64,000 nucleotides of DNA from Epiperipatus broadwayi (taxonomy: Eukaryota > Onychophora > Udeonychophora > Euonychophora > Peripatidae). Positions 12,488 to 25,079 of the stretch are shown here, piece by piece (position 1 is the first letter of the stretch; every line of letters begins with the position of its first letter). The translations under genes and the position numbers were made by a program. The stretch is taken from the NCBI GenBank assembly GCA_028023455.1, contig JAQFVV010000142.1, positions 1,864,124-1,928,123 on the forward strand. The letters are read 5' to 3'. The notes beneath the pieces were generated by a model. That model made no database searches. It had not been told where the DNA came from and was given only the letters and a program-made list of their open reading frames with translations.

Positions 12488-15361
12488 TTTTATTTAGGTA
12501 CTTACAACTTCAGATCATTTTCAAGTGAAGGAAGATTGTAAGAATTAGAAGAACTGTCTTATATTAAATGAGACATTATTGGATTTTGTGAAGTTAGAAG
12601 AAAAGGTGAAGAGACAATTGATTTAAAAAGTGGACATGTACTCTATTATAAAGGCACAAATATTGGAAATACAAGTGGAGTAGAATTTATTATAAATAAA
12701 AAGTGGAAGAACAACATTGTGGAGATTGATGGTGTATTGGACAGAGTGGCAAGTTTAGTTATACAACTTAATAGCAGATAATTCAGGTTTATGCTCCAAC
12801 AAGTTCTCATAGTGATGAAGTACTAAAGGATTTTTATATGGATATACAAAAGGCTTTTGATCAGAGTAAACAACATTTTAAAATTGTTATAGGAGACTTT
12901 AATGCTAGAATTGATAAACAAATGAAAGATGAAAGTGTTGTAGGTAATTTTGGTTATGGTAATAGAAATGAGAGAGGACATAGACTTGTGATGTTTGCAG
13001 GAAAAAAAACTTTATATTATGGCAGAAAAAGAAAAACTTTATATTATGAATTCTTTTATTGAAAAAATGTTAAAAGGAAATGGACATGAAAGCATCCAAA
13101 TGAAGGTACAGCAGAATTTGATTATATTTTGACTAACAGAAAATACATATTTCAAGATTGTAATGTTCTTAATAAACTTAACACAGGAAGTGATTATGGA
13201 TTAGTAAGATGTAAGATAAGTGTTAATGCAAAACTAGAGAGACAAAAAAATTATTAAGAAAAACATTATTTACAGTTAATATTCATAATCTTCAGAAACA
13301 TTCTGATGAATTTAAATTAGAACTTACAAATCAGTTCAAATATTAGTAGATTTTGAACATGATTCGGATTTGAATGAAATTAATATGAAAATAAATGATA
13401 CACTTTTAAAAACTGCAACAAAGATACCTGGTAGAAAAAAGCAGCAATTGACCAATAAAATTTCTACTGAGACTAGATAATTTATGAAGAAAAGAAGAAA
13501 TATGAAGATATACAAAAATGATGCATTAAAAAAGATTGAATATCTCGAATTTTGTAAAATGGTGCAGAAAAGAGTTGAAAATGATATAAGAAAGTATAAC
13601 TGTGAACTTGCAAGGAAGAAGAGAATAAAAGTCTTAAGAGTGTAAAACAACATTTTGGTATTAGTAGGAAATTTATATCTGCAAAGATGGAATTATTACT
13701 AAAAAGAGAGATGACATCATGAGATGGATAGAAAGACTTTTATCAAGAATTATATAGCAATAAAAACCAAGTACCTTCTATATCTATTACATCTTCTGAC
13801 TTGCCCATAATTTTAAATGAATAAGTGAGACATGCAATTAAATGTGTGAAGAAAGGAAAGGCTCCAGGTAATGATGGAATTATAATTGATAAAAGAAAGA
13901 GGTTAAAAAATAGAATTTTTTTTAGGAAAGTTATATACCAAATGTCTAAATGATAAAAGAAAGAGGTTAAAAAATAGAAATTTTTTTAGGAAAGTTATAT
14001 ACCAAATGTCTAAATGATAAAGATGTACCAGATGATTGGAAGAACACAATATTAATATTTTAAAAAGGTGATAAAGAATATATTAGAAATTACAGACCTA
14101 AATAGCCTTTTATCAGTTTTATACAAAAATTTTACCAAGATAATCACAACTTGTCTACAGAGAACATTGGATTTCCACCAACTAAGAGGACAAGCTGGAT
14201 TTAAAAGTGGTTTTAGTACAATAGATCATATCCAGGTATTTAGAGAAGTTATAGAAAGGACAAATGAATATGAGTTGTCATTATGTTTTGGATTTATAGA
14301 TTATGAAAAAGCATTTGATTCTATAAACATTTCTTCCGTGATTAAAGCATTGGATCATCAAGGCATAGATCCAGGATATTGTCATATTTTAAAGAATATT
14401 TATAAAAATGCAACAGCAACAATTAGATTACATAATGATACTGGGAAAATCAACATTGAGATGGGTGTTATACAGGGTGACATCATATCTCCAAAACTTT
14501 TTACAGTAGTGCTGCAAGAAGTATTTTGTGGATTAAGATGGAAAACTAAAGGAGTGAAAGTAAATGGAGATTATTTAAGTCATTTAGATTTTGCAGATGA
14601 TGTAGTTGTTTTTGCAAGTAATGCTTTAGAGCTCCAGGAAATGCTGCAGGAGTTATAAGATGAAAGTAGCAAAGTAGGATTAAAGGTAGGAAAGTAGGAT
14701 TAAAGATAAATGTTAAAAAAAAAACGTAATGTTCAATAGATTTTCTCAAAATATGAAAATAAAGATTGATTATGATGAGTTAGATGAAGTTAACAGTTAC
14801 AAATACCTGTTAATACAGATAGAAACATAATCAATGAAATTAATCATAAAAATTAAACTTGGTTGGAGTGCTTTTGGTAAAAATAACTGGATACTAAAAG
14901 GAAATATGCCTATGAGTCTGAAAAGAAAGGTTTTTAATAAATGTGTTTTACCAGTCCTTACTTATAAATCTGAGACTTGATCACTTAACAGAAGGGCAAT
15001 GCAGATGCTTCAGACCAGTCAAAGAAGTATGGAGAGATACATATTGGGAGTAACAAGAAGAAATCGAAATGCAATATATGAGAAAGAAAACAAACAGGTG
15101 TTACTGACCTCACTGAAAAAAATTAAAAGACTGCAGTGGAGTTGGACTGGACATATTCATAGAAGAAATGATAATAGATGGACAATTAAAATCTTAAACT
15201 GGATTCCAAAAGATTGTAAGAGACCCAAAAAGAGACCACATGTGAAATGGATGGATCAAATAAGAAAGTGTGCAAGGGTGATATGGAGAAGAGGAGCGAA
15301 AGATCAGAGAAGATGGATTGAACTTGGAAAGACATTCATCCTGCAGTGGATTGATAATGGT
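12488..15361 (+). pseudogene. LINE ORF2: endonuclease plus reverse transcriptase, broken
   Basis: Enzyme that nicks target DNA and reverse-transcribes the element RNA at the nick. Endonuclease: GTYNFRSF (12500-12523; canonical GTWNVRSL), then DIIGFCEVRRKGEE, GHVLYYKG, and in another frame IVIGDFNARID (12865-12897), GNFGYGNRNERG and FDYILTNRKY. Reverse transcriptase, best in 14068-14658 (196 codons): SLLSVLY, QAGFKSGFSTIDH, motif A FIDYEKAFDS (catalytic D78), motif B VIQGDIISPKLF, motif C HLDFADDVV (FADD at residues 175-178). The C-terminal piece 14999-15364 holds RSMERYILGVTRR, GHIHRRNDNRWT and ILNWIPKDCKRPKKRP, typical of the RTE family often mis-annotated as craniofacial development protein 2. 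Catalytic motifs survive but TGA/TAA stops and several shifts kill the frame. Confidence 0.9.
13888..14015 (+). repeat. 64-bp tandem duplication inside the LINE RT
   Basis: Two nearly identical 64-bp units (13888-13951 and 13952-14015), each starting GATAAAAGAAAGAGG and ending CAAATGTCTAAAT. The next bases resume GATAAAGATGTACC as in the related copy near 41.65 kb. It is a post-insertion duplication that disrupts the frame. Confidence 0.95.
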
Positions 15362-15774
15362 TGATGATGGTGATGATGGATATGATTAAGGATGGGCTCC
15401 AGTGCAATGTTCCTATAATACTGCAGATAGTGATCACCTTAGCACCGTTACCAATCATTTTATTTTTATATTTTTGTTTGCTCATACTTCTTAAAAGTGA
15501 GACAGACATGAGTTTTATATTTGTTGGTCTTTAAGTTTTAAAAGTGAGATAGGCATATTTCTGAGATGATATGTTTAGTAGTCTCTAGGCCTCAAAAGTG
15601 AGCCAGACTTTAGTTAAGCATTTTGGTATTCATTCATATGTGGGTTGGTTGATATTATTGTATGTTTGAAATAGTGCTCTTGGTGTTCATGTTTCATGGT
15701 ATACTCAATGTTGAAATTTTTTCCATCCTAGGGTTGTGAAAGGATGATTAGATCTAATAAATAACTTCAATTGA

Positions 15775-15780
<6 letters not shown>

Positions 15781-15821
<41 letters not shown>

Positions 15822-15825
15822 CCTC

Positions 15826-15863
<38 letters not shown>

Positions 15864-15869
15864 GAGGAT
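15781..15869. repeat. (TA)n run with palindromic arms
   Basis: One (TA)n run, then TCCTCACAAT (15821-15830), a second (TA)n run, and the exact reverse complement ATTGTGAGGA (15859-15868). Same design as the palindromes at 12.25, 25.65, 45.30 and 45.36 kb. Confidence 0.9.
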
Positions 15870-15984
15870 ACATTAAACTGACCACACAAAATCACCAATC
15901 ACATACCAATCTTAAAGACCATTACCACAAGAATCATCAAAAGCACATTATTAATAGATTTGTATACAATAGTCAGTTAAAATT

Positions 15985-16286
15985 ATAATAAACAAAGGCA
16001 AAACTCTCCACCATACAGTAGTGCCACCTTGTGCTAACAAGAGTAATCAATGGATGCCAGAAGGCTTGTGCATAAAATCCCTATCTAGTGCCTACTCATC
16101 CAATATCCCCAGACTAGTTTCTGGCTTGTGGCCATCATCAGTGAGGAGCCTTGGATCTGAGAGCACTGCAACTAGATCTTACGATCTAATGCAACCCTCC
16201 AGCAGCCATCCTTTATCTCTACTTTACTACAAAACTATGAGAATGAAATTAAAAACACAATAATATTTTCAATCTAAACTCAATAG
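15985..16286 (-). mobile_element. Hammerhead repeat family HH-1, copy A (retrozyme-like)
   Basis: Minus-strand copy that matches 16617-16900 on the plus strand over about 280 bp (GTTGCATTAGATC, the hammerhead core, GGCATCCATTGATTACTC, TACTGTATGGTGGAGA). It carries the best-preserved ribozyme of the cluster. The 80-codon plus-strand open frame 16021-16263 is an accident of this repeat. Non-autonomous: no protein domain seen. Confidence 0.8.
16106..16147 (-). ncRNA. Type I hammerhead ribozyme, minimal stem III
   Basis: Reading the minus strand 5' to 3': stem I strand UCCUCA (16147-16142), core CUGAUGA (16141-16135), stem II UGGC with loop CACAA and GCCA (16134-16122), GAAA (16121-16118), stem III ACUAGU (16118-16113, two pairs around a UA loop, sharing the last A of GAAA), cleavage triplet GUC (C at 16112), then stem I strand UGGGGA. 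Stem I pairs over six bases with one G-U. All conserved core nucleotides are present. The very short, palindromic stem III is the form known from Penelope-like elements and animal retrozymes. Activity is not proven. Confidence 0.85.
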
Positions 16287-16616
16287 CCACAAGCCAGAAA
16301 CTAGTCTGGAGATATAGGATGAGTAGGCACTAGATAGGGATTTTATGCACAAGCCTTCTGGCATCCATTGATTACTCTTGTTAGCACAAGGTGGCATTAC
16401 TGTATGGTGGAGAGTTTTGTCTTTGTTTACAACAATTATGTGCTAGGATGAGATGGTGATCATGTGATGTTTAGTGGTTTAATACCAATCCTGCCTAATA
16501 GGATAGTGGTGGCTATGGTTGTTTAAGAGCCAAAGACACCAAAATGTATGGGCGCTGAATTGAATTCAGACCCATATGACTATATAAGCCATTGAGCTTA
16601 GATTGAAAATATTATT
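16287..16616 (+). mobile_element. HH-1 copy B, core truncated
   Basis: Begins AGCCACAAGCCAGAAACTAGTC, so it has stem II, GAAA and the GUC site but lacks CUGAUGA. It then follows copy C closely up to GTGATGTTTAGTGG (about 16483) and continues into 130 bp (16486-16616) that joins copy C. The distance from this core to that of copy C is about 450 bp, giving a tandem dimer-like layout. Confidence 0.75.
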
Positions 16617-16935
16617 GTGTTTTCAATTTCATTCTCATAGTTTTATAGTAAAGTAGAGATAAAAGATGGCTGCTGGAGGGTTGCATTAGATCCTAAGATC
16701 TAGGTGCAGTGCTCTCAGATCAAAGGCTCCTAACTGATGATGGCCACAAGACAGAAACTAGTCTGGTGATATTGGATGAGTAGGCACTAGATAGGGATTT
16801 TATGCACAAGCCTTCTGGCATCCATTGATTACTCTTGTTAGCACAAAGTGGCACTACTGTATGGTGGAGAATTTTGCCTTTGTTTACAACAATTATGTGC
16901 TAGGATGAGATGGTGATCATGTGATGTTTAGTGAG
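16617..16935 (+). mobile_element. HH-1 copy C
   Basis: Plus-strand copy, inverted relative to copy A and direct relative to copy B. It runs from GTTTTCAATTTCATTC through the ribozyme remnant to GTGATGTTTAGTG. Fragments of the same family occur near 41.8-41.93 and 42.73-42.79 kb inside another LINE copy. Confidence 0.75.
16728..16769 (+). ncRNA. Hammerhead ribozyme, degraded copy
   Basis: CUGAUGA (16734-16740), stem II UGGC-CACAA-GACA (one mismatch), GAAA (16754-16757) and the ACUAGUC site are present. Stem I (UCCUAA against UGGUGA) is broken by mismatches, so this copy is probably inactive. Confidence 0.7.
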
Positions 16936-19179
16936 TTAAAATTATATTCTTGACAATACTGACTTATATGAATACCAAATCCTTAAGTGCAAGGAAGTAA
17001 AAATCTTGAGAAACAAAAGAAAGAAATCATTAATGTTAAAATTTTTTTTGTTTATTAATCCAGCATAGAATTCTATAAATATCAAAATGACAGTAAACAA
17101 TGAAAAGGTGTACTTAAAACTCATACATTAATAAATCAAACATATACATTAATAAATCAAACATAAGACAATATAGAACAACTTGGTTTTTTTAAAGAGA
17201 AAACAAAGACAAATAAATTGCATCTTCAAGAAAAGTTACTTGATAAATTTCTAACATTAATTTATTTGTCATTTTAACTATCCTCATTATTAAAGCTCAT
17301 AAGCCACTATAATTGCAACTTGAGGAAGTTCATTAAAGAACCCCATCTTAATTTCATAAATGTCATATTTTTAACTCAAGTTATAAGCTTGAAAAAAAAA
17401 ACAAATTGTCTGTGGCTACAAAGTGAAAAAATATCATGGGGATGAAACTGCTCATCATGCAACCAAGTGTTCCTGACATGATTATCATTTAAAATTAACA
17501 TCCTGATGACCATGCTAACAAAAAAATCTACAATGCACTACAGTAAAGCAAAAAAAAATTATCTCAGCATAGGAAAGATAGTTTATAAAAGGAGTCACCA
17601 CCATGAAGATCCCAATGGCTATCAAATACCATCAGAAAAACTATCATCTCATTGATGCAAAGGAACGTTCCTAAAGGAAAAGATACTCAAATGTTCTTCA
17701 ATATGAACTATAATGTTTTGAACTGGCTAGACAACACTGGAATAATCTCATTATGTTTTATATTTTTTTATTATTATTATTCTGCTTGTTAAATTGATTT
17801 CTTTCTTTTGAAAACAGAGAAACAAAACATCCAGTCATCAATTAGTCTAAAGGGAAGGGGAGTCATCAATTATAATTTTATTTTTTTATTTAATAATAAA
17901 ATATAGATGCAGACTCCTGAACGTTTTTGCTGAGAGATTAAGTAATCTATTAACTTGAAAGGTGAGACTTTGATCTTATTTAATATTAAGTGCTCACACT
18001 TTGACAATTATAAAGCTTGATATTATATGTTTGTGTTCAATTAATTTAATTACTAATTATTTGTTAATCAGAATGCATGACTAAACCATTGAATGATTTG
18101 TCTGTTCTATCATAAATACACATGACACCAGAATAGGAGGAAGCTCATAACCTAAAAACAACTCTCAACAAATCACAAAATATAGACAGACAGATTAAAA
18201 ATTAATAACCAAATGATTCATGGAATTTTAGTTAACAAAAAGTTAATAGTTAAAATATATTTTTAAAATTGTCTTCGATGTAAATTTGAGATTGTTAATG
18301 ATGAATGACTATCCTTCATAGAGATCAAATATATGAGTTAGTAAAAAGTTAATGAATACAAACATCATTAAATGTTAAAGAAATACATAATTTTGTTACA
18401 AAACAATCATGAATGGAAACCATCATCAAAATTAATTTGTTAAATATTGAATTAAATTAGTTTTTTTTTCATTTGATTTGTCTATTTTTCAATTAATCAT
18501 GCAATATGCATATTCAATGCACCTGTCAGGCATAAAATGGTCATACATCAAAATAAAGTACATATACATTCTTCCTGAGTTTGAATTTTGTGGCATAATG
18601 AAGAGTAAGAAGAGGTGGAGTAAGGGATGTTATGCAAGTGTGAATTTCACCCCACTCAATCAGTAATCAATGTAGGATGACTTTGTAGAACTTTTCATCT
18701 ATCACTGACTTCCCTTATCAGGTTTAATGTCTTACCTTGAAGACCAAATGGGCAACCATAGTTAAATACACTTCTCATGGAAAAAAGACCATCCCATTAC
18801 TACTGCCATAGTTAATCATTGGGCTTGAAACACACATAAGCAGTATGATGTTAGGCCATTCTATTACATATGGCATTCAACGATTGGGCTACTTTGTTTT
18901 TCTATTATACCTTTTTAATGTTACATTATATGTCCCATTATAATATATATATATCAAGCATGACAGAATTTAGAAAATATTATCTAAACCAAAAATGACG
19001 TTTTGTTTATGTGTGCACCAGCTTGCAAGTCCACTGTTAAGGAAGGGAATCTAAGCATGACATTATTTTAAGAGACAAAAGAGGGATGTTTATGCCAAAT
19101 TAATTCTATTTTATTCCTAAATAGAGAAAGGGCAAATTCAATCTCTGTAACAGATATACATGGCTTTTGAATATGTTTA
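16936..19179. other. AT-rich DNA without recognised gene
   Basis: I see no coding region, structural RNA or repeat shared with the rest of the window. 18478-18666 (+) is open for 62 codons but has no recognisable motif. Confidence 0.55.
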
Positions 19180-20320
19180 TGCATTCATTGTATATGTTTA
19201 TGCTTTTTTAGATTATATCTTCTAAAATGTTATAAAAAGACGTGTGTAAAATAAATTATTAAGAAGTAAAAAAAAGTAATAATGATAGTAAAAAATTAAA
19301 AAATTTATTAAAATTCTTCATTGTAAAATAAAATTGATTATTTAAAATATCATGTTGCTATAAAAAACAGATGCAAAATGGAAAAAAAAAAATCTTAGTT
19401 TGCCTGCTTTTCAAACAAAAGATGAAAAAAAACATTTCTGTTTTGGGCTGCTTGTATAATGGAAGCTAATAAAATTTTAAACTTTAACTATGTAGATACA
19501 ATGCAATTATAGGGTTAAGACTTCAGATCCCCCCCCCCTGAAATTTTCATTGATATAGCTTATTATGGAGCTGGAAATATAAAAATGCTTTAATAATCAA
19601 CAATAATTCTTCCAACTTAGTAACTAGTCACAGACACTAAAATATAACATTTGACACTTTTTGGACCAGGAAACCTGCCATCCAATTAATTGTATGTCAA
19701 ATAAAATATTATACTATAAATGGATTAATAAATTATGTATATTTGATACCTTTAATCACAAGTAAAGGAACTTAATGAAAATAAACCATGGATAATTAAT
19801 AAGGATTTTTATGGCCATACATGTATCTGATTTTAAATGGATAACTGAATAAAATATCTATAAAACTTTTATGAATTGTTATAAATAAAAAGATTTTTTG
19901 TCATAGATGTTCTCTATACTAGTATATTGATGTAAATATATTAATACAAATTATTATATTATTTTATTGTATTTGTTATTATTAATAATTTGGTTGCTCA
20001 TTTATTTCTTATCTGAATTTCAACTAGGCTATAGTACTTTCCTTATAATGATATAAATGTGGAAAGAATAATGGCCAGAAAACATTGTTGGATCTGCATA
20101 AAAGTTTGTCTTTCATGTAAACCCAGTCTGATCATTATCCCTGACTATTATAAATTAGTTAATTAAAAAGTAAAAATTGTATAGTCATTTCATCATGTAA
20201 GCAGTTGCTTATTTAATTTTCACATTTCCTTAGTATGAATAAATTCTAGAATATTGACATTTTAATTAATTTCCATTATTTGTATCATTTTTATATTGGC
20301 AAATCATTATATTGTATAAA
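19180..20320 (+). repeat. Dispersed ~1.1 kb repeat R1, copy 2
   Basis: Diverged direct copy of 8990-10165, with indels. Landmarks include TTTTCAAACAAAAGATG, GAAATTTTCATTGATATAGC and CAGTCTGATCATTATCC. A run of nine C (19520-19530) replaces CTCTAACCTCC of copy 1. Confidence 0.8.
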
Positions 20321-20529
20321 TGAAATTACCTCAAATTTATAACTCAACCAGACGAGCCAAAAAAACAACAACTTTAAAATGCAACCATTGGTTTTACTAT
20401 TACAAGCAGATTTCTCAAGTGTCTTGGCTAGTCGGTTTGAGTTGTGATTTTGATTATTTTTATTGATTACCTTTAGGCTATATATATATATCAACCCGGT
20501 ACAATATATATATATAAAAGCTAATCAAT

Positions 20530-20571
<42 letters not shown>

Positions 20572-23500
20572 AATAGAAAATCAAAATGTATTATTCTCCA
20601 TCCTGACTCATGATGATACAACATTTTTAATGGAATATGTTATCTCTTAAATTATTTGATTTATAAATTCAGTCTATAAATTGCACCATTTATAATGGAT
20701 AGATTATGTTAGAAATAAAGAAAAGATTTGGATAAGATATATTTATGAGGCACCCATAAATTAATCAGGTTTCATAGTAACTTGTCAACTATAATAAAAT
20801 GCATGTGCCATGCAAAAAGAAAGAACATATCTTCCATCATTCAACTCAATATAAATATATTACAGATAAGAAGTGTAATACCTATTAATAGCATGTTATA
20901 CATATATTAAGTTAAATAAACTGCCTCAAAATGAATATACTAAAATATACTATTGCCATGGCTAACTATATAAGACAAACTTAATAATATAGAGCATTGA
21001 CTAGAATACGTTGCTAATTAGTTTTCAGGGTTAATTTAACTTACACTTAATTATATACCAAATATAATTCAGAACAAAAAGAATTTTATTGAATCCAAAA
21101 TATATCTATTCAATTGAAATTACGAATAATTTAATATTTGCATATCTGTTAGCTTGTAGAATTGATGTACTAAAAATAGAGAAAAAGAAAATAAATAAAT
21201 CTCAAATAAAACTCAAAATCATTCTGTTATATAAAATAAATGATACAGCTTTATTTCAAAATTACGATTTTAGACTTATAATAGCATACATATACATATC
21301 TGGGAACATAATAATGGTTTCGTTTTGCAAATAATCAATTTTTCTATATGTAAATTAAGCATAAGGTTTAGCAGTAATACTTATAATTTGCAATTATATT
21401 CACATAGAAACTGTATAAGCTGTTATGAAATTGAATAAATATACAAATAAATAAACAGGTTGGAGATATCTTGTTGCATTAATCATCTAAGTTGTAAATG
21501 TATTTTTTTAATACATTTTTTTAAATAAATACCAATTATAAATAGAAAATAACTAAATGACTGAATTAAGCAAATATTAAATGGATTCGATGAATGAACC
21601 ATTTATACACACATAAGTTATAAATTCAATGTCCACATAATGTAAATCATCTAAATAAACACTTAGATATAACTAAGTGATTTACATCTACATTGGAAAA
21701 ATTCTGGATGATCATAACATATACATAACATGTGTCGATTATACTAACTGGCCATATGCTTATAAATTCAAACATTTACAATTAGAAAATATTGTTGGTT
21801 GGTCTGTGAATGATTACAAATCATGATAGCACAAAACACAGACATCCTTATACTTTAAAGCATTAACATAATTGAGTGCATCCTAAAGGAATCACATCCT
21901 TTAAACAAACTTATCTTGGCATTATATACTAAAATACAAGCATCTTCACCTACTATGGTGGAAAATTTAATTTTAATTAAATCTCATGAGTGATAGACCC
22001 AAAAAGAGGACTCTATAATGCAACTAGCATAAATATATCAAAAGCATAGTGGCTTCCAAAATAACACCTATATTTGAGGCAAAATAGGATGCCTGGACCT
22101 TTTAGTCTCAGTGCATCAGAAAAATATGTGGAGATGCTCACTAAAAATAACAACATTAGGTATCTAGAAATATGTGATTACAATCACTGGAAATATAAGC
22201 AATATCAACTCATGGATAATTAATACAGATGGGAAATGTATCTGCTCCATCCAGCAATAATAATAACTGTAATAAATAAGGTCTGACATACTAAGGCTAT
22301 TCTACAATTAATAATACCAAGATAAAAACTTCACAATAGTGGACTAAAATTATAACTATAATTTAAACGCAATAAACAATAAGTAATGTCTGCAAAAACA
22401 AATAAGTTTAAAAGTCAACTAACTTACATATAAACAAAGATAGTGACTAGCATATGAAATATTGGCACTAATATATATAATGCACCCAAGTATGAAATAT
22501 TAAATATTTTAACTTATAAGACTTAATGGATATGGATAAATGTAACCAGATTGTGTGAATTATTAAACAATGATATTACTTATAAATACAGTTCTATAAA
22601 TTTGTACATTTATACAATTCCTATGCAATAAAATATAATTTATTGTTTTCCAATTTAAACTGACAAATGACTTTTATTATTTAGTACACCTGTATGCAAA
22701 CATGAATTAAATAAAAGTGAAAAAAAAAATATTATATATATTTATAATTATAATACATTCGCATAGTTTAAGTTATAAAATGTCTTTAAAATAAATAAAC
22801 AAACATATATACTAAAAACGACTTTCATCATTCATAAAATTTTAACATTAAAAATAAATTGGTAAGTTAGTTTCTAAAGATTTCAGTTGTATATTCTTTC
22901 ATAAAGATATATTAAATTTTACATAAAAAATCAAAAAAAAAAAATAATAGACAATAAAAAAAATAAGATAAATTTTATTTTTTACCATCTATCTGCATTA
23001 GTGTCCAGTCATTGTAAATCATCTAGCTATTTTCAGCACTTTCACTTATTTTATTGATCCTAAAATGGCTTGACGTGACGTAAAATATGTACATATTACA
23101 AGTAAATTAAGAGATTAGCTTCTTGTTGTTAAAACTATTAATTTTAGTCATTTCCTGGATATTCAATTATATATGCAGTGAAATTGAATATTATTTTTGG
23201 ATCATTAAGAAATTTGGAAGTTATAATAGAATGTATCAATATAATTATCAATATAATTTACTTTTGAGGTTTTATGCTTTACGAAGTTTCCAATGTTGTT
23301 AGATGGGCAAATAGAAAGGCAAACACCTTAAAATGACAAAGTTGAACTCAGCCAATCATCTTGAGTATTAATCCTTAATCCAATAATTTTTTGTAAGTAA
23401 ATTTATAAGAGAAATTTGGAGAAAATGATGAACAAAAATAATGTCTTCTTTTCTAATTTTTATTAACCAGCAAGAATGATGACAATATCCAGTGTTCCAT

Positions 23501-24040
23501 CACCAACTCTCCTATTGTTGTAAATCATGTGCTGATTTTAAAAAAATGTTTAACACTATTGTTTAGCAATTTTAAAATATTTTTTTAAGTAACAAAAAAA
23601 ATAAGAAATAATATCAATAAAATATATACATATATTACATCGAAAGATTTATGTTGTAATTCACAAATCAAATGAATATTTAAACAACCAAAATAATATT
23701 ACTATATCTTTTATAATTTTTTAAAAATAAATAAAGGTACAATATAATTATAATTAGCAATCTAAGTACAACTGCTAACGATTATTTCTTTATACACACT
23801 CTCATAATTATATTACATATATTGCCATTATAATGATCTATTTCAAAACAAAGCATATATCATAATAAATAAATAAACCTGAACTAAATAACAATAAAAC
23901 AATTAATAATAATAACACTAACAACTTATTTACAAATCCTTAAGTAAAACTATATCAAAGACATTTTTTAAAACCATATGAGAGCTTCAAAAAGTAAGGA
24001 TGGATTTTCTATCCTGTACAATATATATAAAATACATATT
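20321..24040. other. AT-rich DNA without recognised gene
   Basis: A (TA)n run lies at 20532-20568 and a weak hairpin (ATGTAAATCA...TGATTTACAT) at 21640-21690. The 81-codon frame 21089-21334 (+) is K/I/N-rich with no motif. Nothing else supported. Confidence 0.55.
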
Positions 24041-24166
24041 TTGTGGGTTCATCCATGTTAAAAACTTTTAATATTAATATATTGACGTTTTGACTCTGTG
24101 GATGGCTTGTGTGACCAAGTCGAAACATCAGTATATTAATATTAAAAGTTTTTAACACGGGTTCAT
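24041..24166. mobile_element. Foldback element, family FB-1, copy 1
   Basis: Inverted arms of about 54 bp (GGGTTCATCCATGTTAAAAA... and ...TTTTTAACACGGGTTCAT) around CTCTGTGGATGGCTTGTGTG. The right arm contains GTGTGACCAAGTCGAAAC, shared with the foldback at 59991-60177. The hairpin followed by GAAA recalls a decayed hammerhead core. No transposase seen. Confidence 0.75.
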
Positions 24167-25079
24167 GCAAATCTTCATTTTAACATATATATATATATGA
24201 ATAAACTTATAAGCACTTCATGTAATAATGGCTAAATGCCTTATCACATTGCTTACACAAAATTTTAATCTTCATAAATATATTTGTAATTAATGTCTTT
24301 ACAATTAAGAAAAATACAAAACAATGTTTAGAGTTGTTTTTTATCTATTGCATCATCGAAAGTATACTCTGTTTATTTAATTTATTTTGTTTTCTGTTAT
24401 AATGCTTTTATATTGTTAATAATGACAGAATATCAAGATATTATATATATGTTAAAATTAGATATTTTCATGAATTTTTAATTTAATAAACAAAAAAAAA
24501 TAAAGTGATGATTACATTCACATAAGCATAAATAACTTTTATTTTTTTGATATTGCCAGGAAACCAATTATTAATTAACTATTCTGTGGTTAAACAAACT
24601 TCTTGCATTAATTTATATAATAGCTCTTTTGTTTTGGGTTTTATGAAATAAAAGTTCTTTTTATTTCAAACTTAAGTGATTATTTCTGCTTGTTTAAAAG
24701 ATAATCTACCATTTTGAAAGCAACAATATGAAGATTTGGGTTTAAGAATTAATAATCAAAAACTCAAGATTTTATCACCAGTAACAGAAAAAAAAATGTC
24801 CAGCAATCCTTATCTTGGATGTTTATCAATTTGAAAATGTAACCTAATTTAAGTATTTTGACAGGTCATAATTAGAATAATAGACTTAAATGTTGAAGTG
24901 CATACAGTCTTTAATGGGTTGCTGCTGCTTTTAACAAATTAATAATAGGTAAATAACTATTGAAAATAAATTGAATATAGAGAGTCTTGGATATTCTAAT
25001 GGCTGCAACATAAAAGCATTAACAAAGTTTTATTTATAGATCCTATAAAATTTTAAAAATACGATAACAAGATTATAAA
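24167..25079. other. AT-rich DNA without recognised gene
   Basis: A short (TA)n run near 24185-24200. No motif recognised. Confidence 0.5.

Larger units (their letters stand above)
10565..15420 (+). mobile_element. RTE-like LINE, near full length, inactive (copy A)
   Basis: Most complete copy of the LINE family in the window. Order: coiled-coil ORF1-like segment (10565-11170), poorly coding linker, apurinic-type endonuclease (12488-13260), reverse transcriptase (about 13800-14700), a tryptophan-rich C-terminal region (14999-15361), and a 3' end of GGATTGATAATGG plus GATGAT repeats. RTE-type elements typically have a very short 3' UTR ending in such simple repeats. Homologous copies are at 36.5, 40.4-43.6, 45.4, 48.6-50.8 and 56.4 kb. 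Frameshifts, stops, a 64-bp tandem duplication and (TA)n insertions make it non-functional. Confidence 0.85.

Noticed and set aside
16021-16263. 80-codon plus-strand frame with a balanced composition
   Set aside because: It is the antisense of hammerhead repeat copy A, and the matching repeat copy does not keep the frame.
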